From NCBI GenBank assembly GCA_020747065.1, contig JAGMVK010000001.1:682001-746000 (forward strand): 64,000 nt of DNA, given 5' to 3'. The notes under the pieces were generated by a model. That model worked only from the letters and a program-made list of their open reading frames with translations. It did not search any database and had not been told where the DNA came from. Position numbers and translations under genes: made by a program. The stretch is from Cadophora sp. MPI-SDFR-AT-0126 (lineage: Eukaryota; Ascomycota; Leotiomycetes; Helotiales; Ploettnerulaceae). Every line of letters starts with the position of its first letter. The stretch's first letter is position 1. Positions 59,911 through 64,000 of the stretch are shown in pieces.

Positions 59911-61309
59911 ATGACAATCCAGATCTCACACTTGACAGAAGCCGATATACCGGGGGCAGTAACTGCGATTCAACAAGCTTTTGCTGATGATCCGTATAAT
60001 CTTGTAAGGAATCCGATATTACTGTTTCTTCATGCATTCTGTTAAGACTTCAGTTCATGCCCTTGCACGCTGCAATTGAGCCGCTGGGATCAATCATAGC
60101 CAATCGAAGTAACATCTCTTTCCTTTTTCTTTGGACAGCGCGTAATGAGAAATCCTCTACTGACGATGGAGCATCAGTGGGTGTACAACGATCGATCGAA
60201 GGTGAGTCCGGCTTTCGACCACTTCAGTAAATCCAGGATGGCTTGGCAATTGCTGCGTCGTCCTCACATAAAGATTTTCGTTTCGAAGTTTGAGATCTGA
60301 AGTGTGCCTTGCCACAAGGCAGACTTGACGGTTCTTTTATGCCTTACGGCAATTGGTCAAATGGCTGATGTCTCCTGGTGATCAAAGCTTAATTTGATCA
60401 GAAACAGGGTATCGCTAGGGATTCGCTGTCGATGGGGCATTCGCAATGCGCTGTTTTATGTGGCGAAGGAATCTGATGATGACGAGAAGGTGTTGGGAAT
60501 TGCCATGTTAGTAACGGAGTTCGACATTGCTCTAAATGCTGATGGGTGAAAAGGTGGATGCCTCCAAGACCTGTCGAGCTGAAAGAAACTTGGGGAGAAT
60601 GGTGGGAAGGATGGAAGATGTGGACTCAACAGGTCGGAATGAATCTTCGGTATGGCCGTGGTGGGTTGAACGTCAAGGTGCGTAAGGCTGTTTCATGGTC
60701 TGGTGAAACGACCTATATCTGAACGAAGCTGTCGAGTAACTTCGTATCCATGGCTGGATCCGTCAAGTCTAGATCCCACAGTCACCTAAGATCGCGAGCC
60801 TCGAGTGAGATCACACACGACAGCAAGTGAGATCTCGCGACGCGAGTGCCATCATAGAAGCATGTTTTCTTTGGATTTGGGAAGTCGATGCAAAGCACAT
60901 GTTTCCACGACAGCACCTCTTCCTCTCAATTCTCTTTTTTGATGACCCTCCATTGTCCCTAGCCCATCAATCTGATTAATGGTAACAGCGCTACTATATC
61001 TGGAAAGAGAGGCAAGCAGAGGCTCAATCTGAGATATGGACAGACCCAAAAGGATATTTCTTCTTAAACATCATGGTGGTATTGCCAGGGGAGCAGGGGA
61101 AGGGAATTGGGAAGCTACTGGCTCGCGAAGTCACCAAGAAGGCAGATGAGGAGGGAAAGAGGTGTTATCTTGAATCAAGCCGGGATGTGCCAAACATGAA
61201 GATATATGAGGCTATGGGATTCCATTTCGTGAAGCAGATGGACTGCGATGACGAAGGAGATATCTGTAAGCTGTACTGTATGGTGAGAGAACCACAGAAG
61301 CTGCCATAA
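59911..61309 (+). CDS. GNAT-family N-acetyltransferase, five exons
   Basis: Acetyl-CoA-dependent acetyltransferase, 239 aa. Exons are 59911-60003, 60139-60201, 60388-60506, 60554-60677 and 60989-61309. The N-terminus (MTIQISHLTEADIPGAVTAI) has the usual first strand and helix of the fold. The RNRVSLGIRCRWGIRNALFYVA segment, and the acetyl-CoA motif LNIMVVLPGEQGKGIGKLL with Q-x-x-G-x-G, match a fungal GNAT group. YEAMGFHFVKQ near the end is the usual last strand. The start of exon 3 (AAG acceptor) and the GTTAGT donor after it were chosen because only they keep the frame. Intron 4 (311 nt) is the longest in the window. Substrate unknown. Confidence 0.85.
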
Positions 61310-62183
61310 AGTAAATTAACTTATTGTCATATGCCATGTAAGAGCCTGGAAGACCTGACGTGGGAAGTCTCATAAGAAGAGCCATCAATTCTGTAAAACC
61401 GTCCGAATAAATCGGCTTCCTCACAAGTTCGGACGATGGGAGGTTATTATTCAACCCCACATGTCATATGTACAAGATCCTGCATCTGTGTTCAAATAAA
61501 GCCTGTATGGTTGTGGAGCCTCCACAAACCTTTCGGTCCAAGTGAAGACATCGCCGTGCAGGAATAAAAGTAATTTTGATTCGTTCGGTCCTCTATGGAA
61601 TCTCCGTAGAGCCGTCGGGTTGGGTCGCCCGGAAATCTTAACTCGTGGTGAGCTCAACCTAGTGACTAGGGAAGCGAAGGAAGGAAAAGTGACATAGACC
61701 AATGAGGGCACTAGAAGAATCAAAAATAGTTGACTGAAGGAGAGAAGAGCTGTTAATGTCAAATTCGGGGGGTTCGGGAAGTGCCCGAAACTATTCGGAA
61801 TGAACGCTAGATTCCATGTGTCCTGAGAGTCAAAGACAAGATGAAATAAAGTTCCTCTATTTGGATGACTCACAGAAATTTCAGGACAAATGAAAGAGAT
61901 TTTCATGACGAATAAAATGCACTCTCATTATTTGAGGCTTGAGTGATTTTTGTTGTCCCATCCAGCCCACGCTTTGCTGGATTGGATTGGAGCGGCTGCT
62001 GGTGACCAGACTTGCTTATTCTTACCATTTCTTATCTAGAGCCCACCCCTGTTAACTGGCCCAGAGATTAGTGGGAACGACCTGGACCAAGCTCAGCAAA
62101 AAGAGCTTTGCTCAGAGTCAGCAAAATATCTTCAAATTTCCTAGAAATTGTACCCTTCTCCCATCTCTCTCCTACCTGGAGGC
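61310..62183. other. Intergenic region
   Basis: These 874 bp hold the 3' flank of the acetyltransferase and the promoter of the NADH dehydrogenase. A minus-strand frame at 61451-61906 has no recognisable domain and a biased composition. Confidence 0.5.
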
Positions 62184-64000
62184 ATGGCGTCCACGACGAC
62201 AAGAGCAATGATGAGGCTTCCTGCCTCATCAATTGGCTTCAGCACCGCAGCTCGTCGATCTTTTGCGACGTCATCTCAATCCTTTACACGTGCGCGACCG
62301 ACCTCCCGGATCCTTCAGGAAAGGAGCAAGTTGCACCAGAATTCTCGTCGCGCCTATGCAGATGTTGCTCCAGCGAAGAAGTCAATGAGGTTTCCGTTCT
62401 TCAAGACCCTTTGGCGCATCACATATCTCTCTGCGATTGCTGGAACGGCTTATCTAGCTTATGGAGTTTATGATCTCAGACACCCAGAGGACCAATTCGA
62501 GCCAGATCCAACGAAGAAGAACCTCGTTATTCTAGGTAATTTACTCAATTGGCGGTCTCTATATTTCCTGTGCAGTGTCTGACTATTAACAGGTACTGGC
62601 TGGGGTGCTGTCTCCCTCCTCAAGAAGCTCGATACGGAAAATTACAATGTTATCGTCATCTCTCCACGAAACTACTTCCTCTTCACTCCCCTTCTACCAT
62701 CATGCACAACTGGAACAGTCGAACATCGATCCATTATGGAGCCAATTCGAAGTATAACCAGACACAAGAAGGCGGCTGTGAAGTTCTACGAAGCAGAAGC
62801 TACCAAGATTGATCCTGAGAGAAAGGTTGTTTTCATTGATGATAACTCTGAGATTAAGGGCACTTCCAGTAAGACTGAGGTTGCCTACGATATGCTCGTT
62901 GTCAGTGTTGGGGCCGAGAATGCTACATTCGGTATTCCTGGTGTTAGAGAACATTCCTGCTTCTTGAAGGAAATTGGTGATGCCCAGGCCATTCGCAAGA
63001 AGATCATGGATTGCGTGGAAACTGCTACCTTCAAGGATCAAACCCCCGAGGAGGTTGAGCGTCTGCTTCATATGGTGGTTGTCGGTGGTGGACCAACTGG
63101 TGTCGAATTCGCCGGTGAGCTCCAGGACTTTTTCGACCAAGATATCAAGAAGTGGATTCCCGAGATCAGTGACAAGTTCAAGGTCACTCTGATCGAGGCT
63201 CTACCCAACGTCCTTCCCATGTTCTCCAAGCAATTGATCGACTATACCGAGTCGACCTTCAAGGAGGAGAAGATCACAATCATGACCAAGACTGCCGTCA
63301 AAAAGGTTACCGAGACTACTGTTGAGGCTGAGGCTACAGGACCTGATGGAAAGAAGAAGATGGAGGTCATGCCATACGGTCTCCTCGTCTGGGCCACCGG
63401 AAACGCCGTCCGACCTCTCGTCAGAGATCTGATGTCCTCCATTCCAGCGCAGAAGGATTCGAGAAGAGGCTTGGCTGTGAACGAGTACCTGGTAGTCCAA
63501 GGCACTAAAGATATCTGGGCCACTGGTGATTGTGCCGTTGCCGGATACGCTCCAACTGCCCAAGTTGCTTCTCAAGAAGGAGCTTTCCTTGCCCGTCTCT
63601 TCAACACAATGGCCAAGAGCGAAGCCATTGAGAATCAAATCCACGAACTGAGCTCCAACCTCAACCTCCAGCCTGGAAACACCGCAGAGGTCGCAAAGCA
63701 AATCGAGTTGCACGAGAAGCAGCTGCGTCGGATCAAGGACATCAAGCCGTTCCATTACACTCATCAAGGGTCCTTGGCCTACATCGGTAGTGAGAGAGCG
63801 GTCGCTGATGTGAGCTGGTTAAATGGTAACTTTGCTACTGGTGGGGGTTTGACGTATCTCTTCTGGAGAAGTGCGTATTTGAGCATGTGCTTCAGCAGTA
63901 AGTGTTACCCTATCCTGTCAAATAACATTCATACTGACAGATTTTTTCCACAGCTCGTAATCGTGTCCTGGTGGTCCTCGACTGGTTGAAGTCCAAAGCC
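62184..64000 (+). CDS. Alternative (type II) NADH:ubiquinone oxidoreductase, 3' end beyond window
   Basis: Rotenone-insensitive single-subunit NADH dehydrogenase of the mitochondrial inner membrane, passing electrons from NADH to ubiquinone without pumping protons. Exons are 62184-62535, 62593-63897 and 63954 onward; about 568 residues are visible. A basic, Ser/Arg-rich mitochondrial presequence (MASTTTRAMMRLPASS) is followed by a TM segment at about residues 76-95 (TYLSAIAGTAYLAYGVYDL), as in external (NDE-type) enzymes. FAD is bound by GTGWGA at about 118, formed across intron 1. NADH is bound by VVVGGGPTGVEFAGEL. Also present are WATG-NAVRPL and IWATGDCAV, usual for the family. No EF-hand insertion is seen between the two Rossmann domains. 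The last few residues lie past the right edge. External versus internal orientation is inferred from the N-terminal TM. Confidence 0.95.

Noticed and set aside
63201..63767. 188-codon frame antisense to the NADH dehydrogenase
   Set aside because: It is the codon-bias shadow of the strong coding frame on the plus strand.

Overview
The window is nuclear DNA of a filamentous ascomycete (Pezizomycotina). Most genes are broken by short introns (about 45-110 nt, a few up to about 310 nt) with GTAAGT/GTATGT/GTGAGT-type donors and CAG/TAG acceptors. Gene content is typical of that group: a homeodomain regulator, a Cdc4-type F-box/WD40 protein, an alternative NADH dehydrogenase, a P450 and an HMT1-type vacuolar ABC transporter. 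The class could be Leotiomycetes, but that is only an impression from the proteins. No tRNA, rRNA, CRISPR array, intact transposon or organellar DNA was recognised.

Layout, left to right. 1-2142 (-): 5' part of an HMT1-like half-size ABC transporter, cut by the left edge. 2143-9255: 7.1 kb with no gene I can support, rich in simple repeats near the HMT1 start. 9256-10780 (-): ceramide synthase (LAG1/LAC1). 13557-14689 (+): Hsp90 co-chaperone AHA1. 15217-20578 (-): large P4-ATPase lipid flippase, probably DNF3-type. 21953-23885 (-): homeodomain transcription factor with a 6.3 kb gene-free upstream region. 30163-31068 (-) and 31300-31928 (+): divergent GEP4 (mitochondrial phosphatidylglycerophosphate phosphatase) and SMD3 (spliceosomal Sm protein). 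32282-33316 (+): IRC6/p34 adaptin-binding GTPase-like protein. 33752-34081 (+): a cysteine-rich, secretion-type reading frame whose only simple start is followed at codon 3 by a stop. 34828-35148 (-): small Arg/His-rich protein. 37257-39021 (+): cytochrome P450. 39637-40425 (+): PHS1 3-hydroxyacyl-CoA dehydratase. 40646-about 41354 (-): possible Ser/Thr-rich GPI-type surface protein. 42746-43711 (+): four-TM protein. 44245-45135 (+): GNAT acetyltransferase. 45694-49059 (-): CDC4-type F-box/WD40 protein. 50705-51701 (-): short-chain dehydrogenase with a GC-AG intron. 53712-55184 (-): coiled-coil protein. 56045-58123 (-): single-pass membrane protein. 59911-61309 (+): second GNAT acetyltransferase. 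62184 to the right edge (+): alternative NADH:ubiquinone oxidoreductase, cut at its 3' end.

Functionally the window is mostly housekeeping. Four genes concern membrane lipids: PHS1 helps make very-long-chain acyl-CoA, which ceramide synthase uses; the flippase moves phospholipids between leaflets; GEP4 acts in cardiolipin synthesis. They are interleaved with unrelated genes and look like ordinary neighbours, not a cluster. No secondary-metabolite backbone gene accompanies the P450. The observation I rate most worth checking is the eight-cysteine secreted-type frame at 33752-34081. Exon boundaries were inferred by eye from splice consensus and frame continuity. All the spliced genes I rate above 0.8 give an uninterrupted frame, with lengths that divide by three; they may be off by a base or two.
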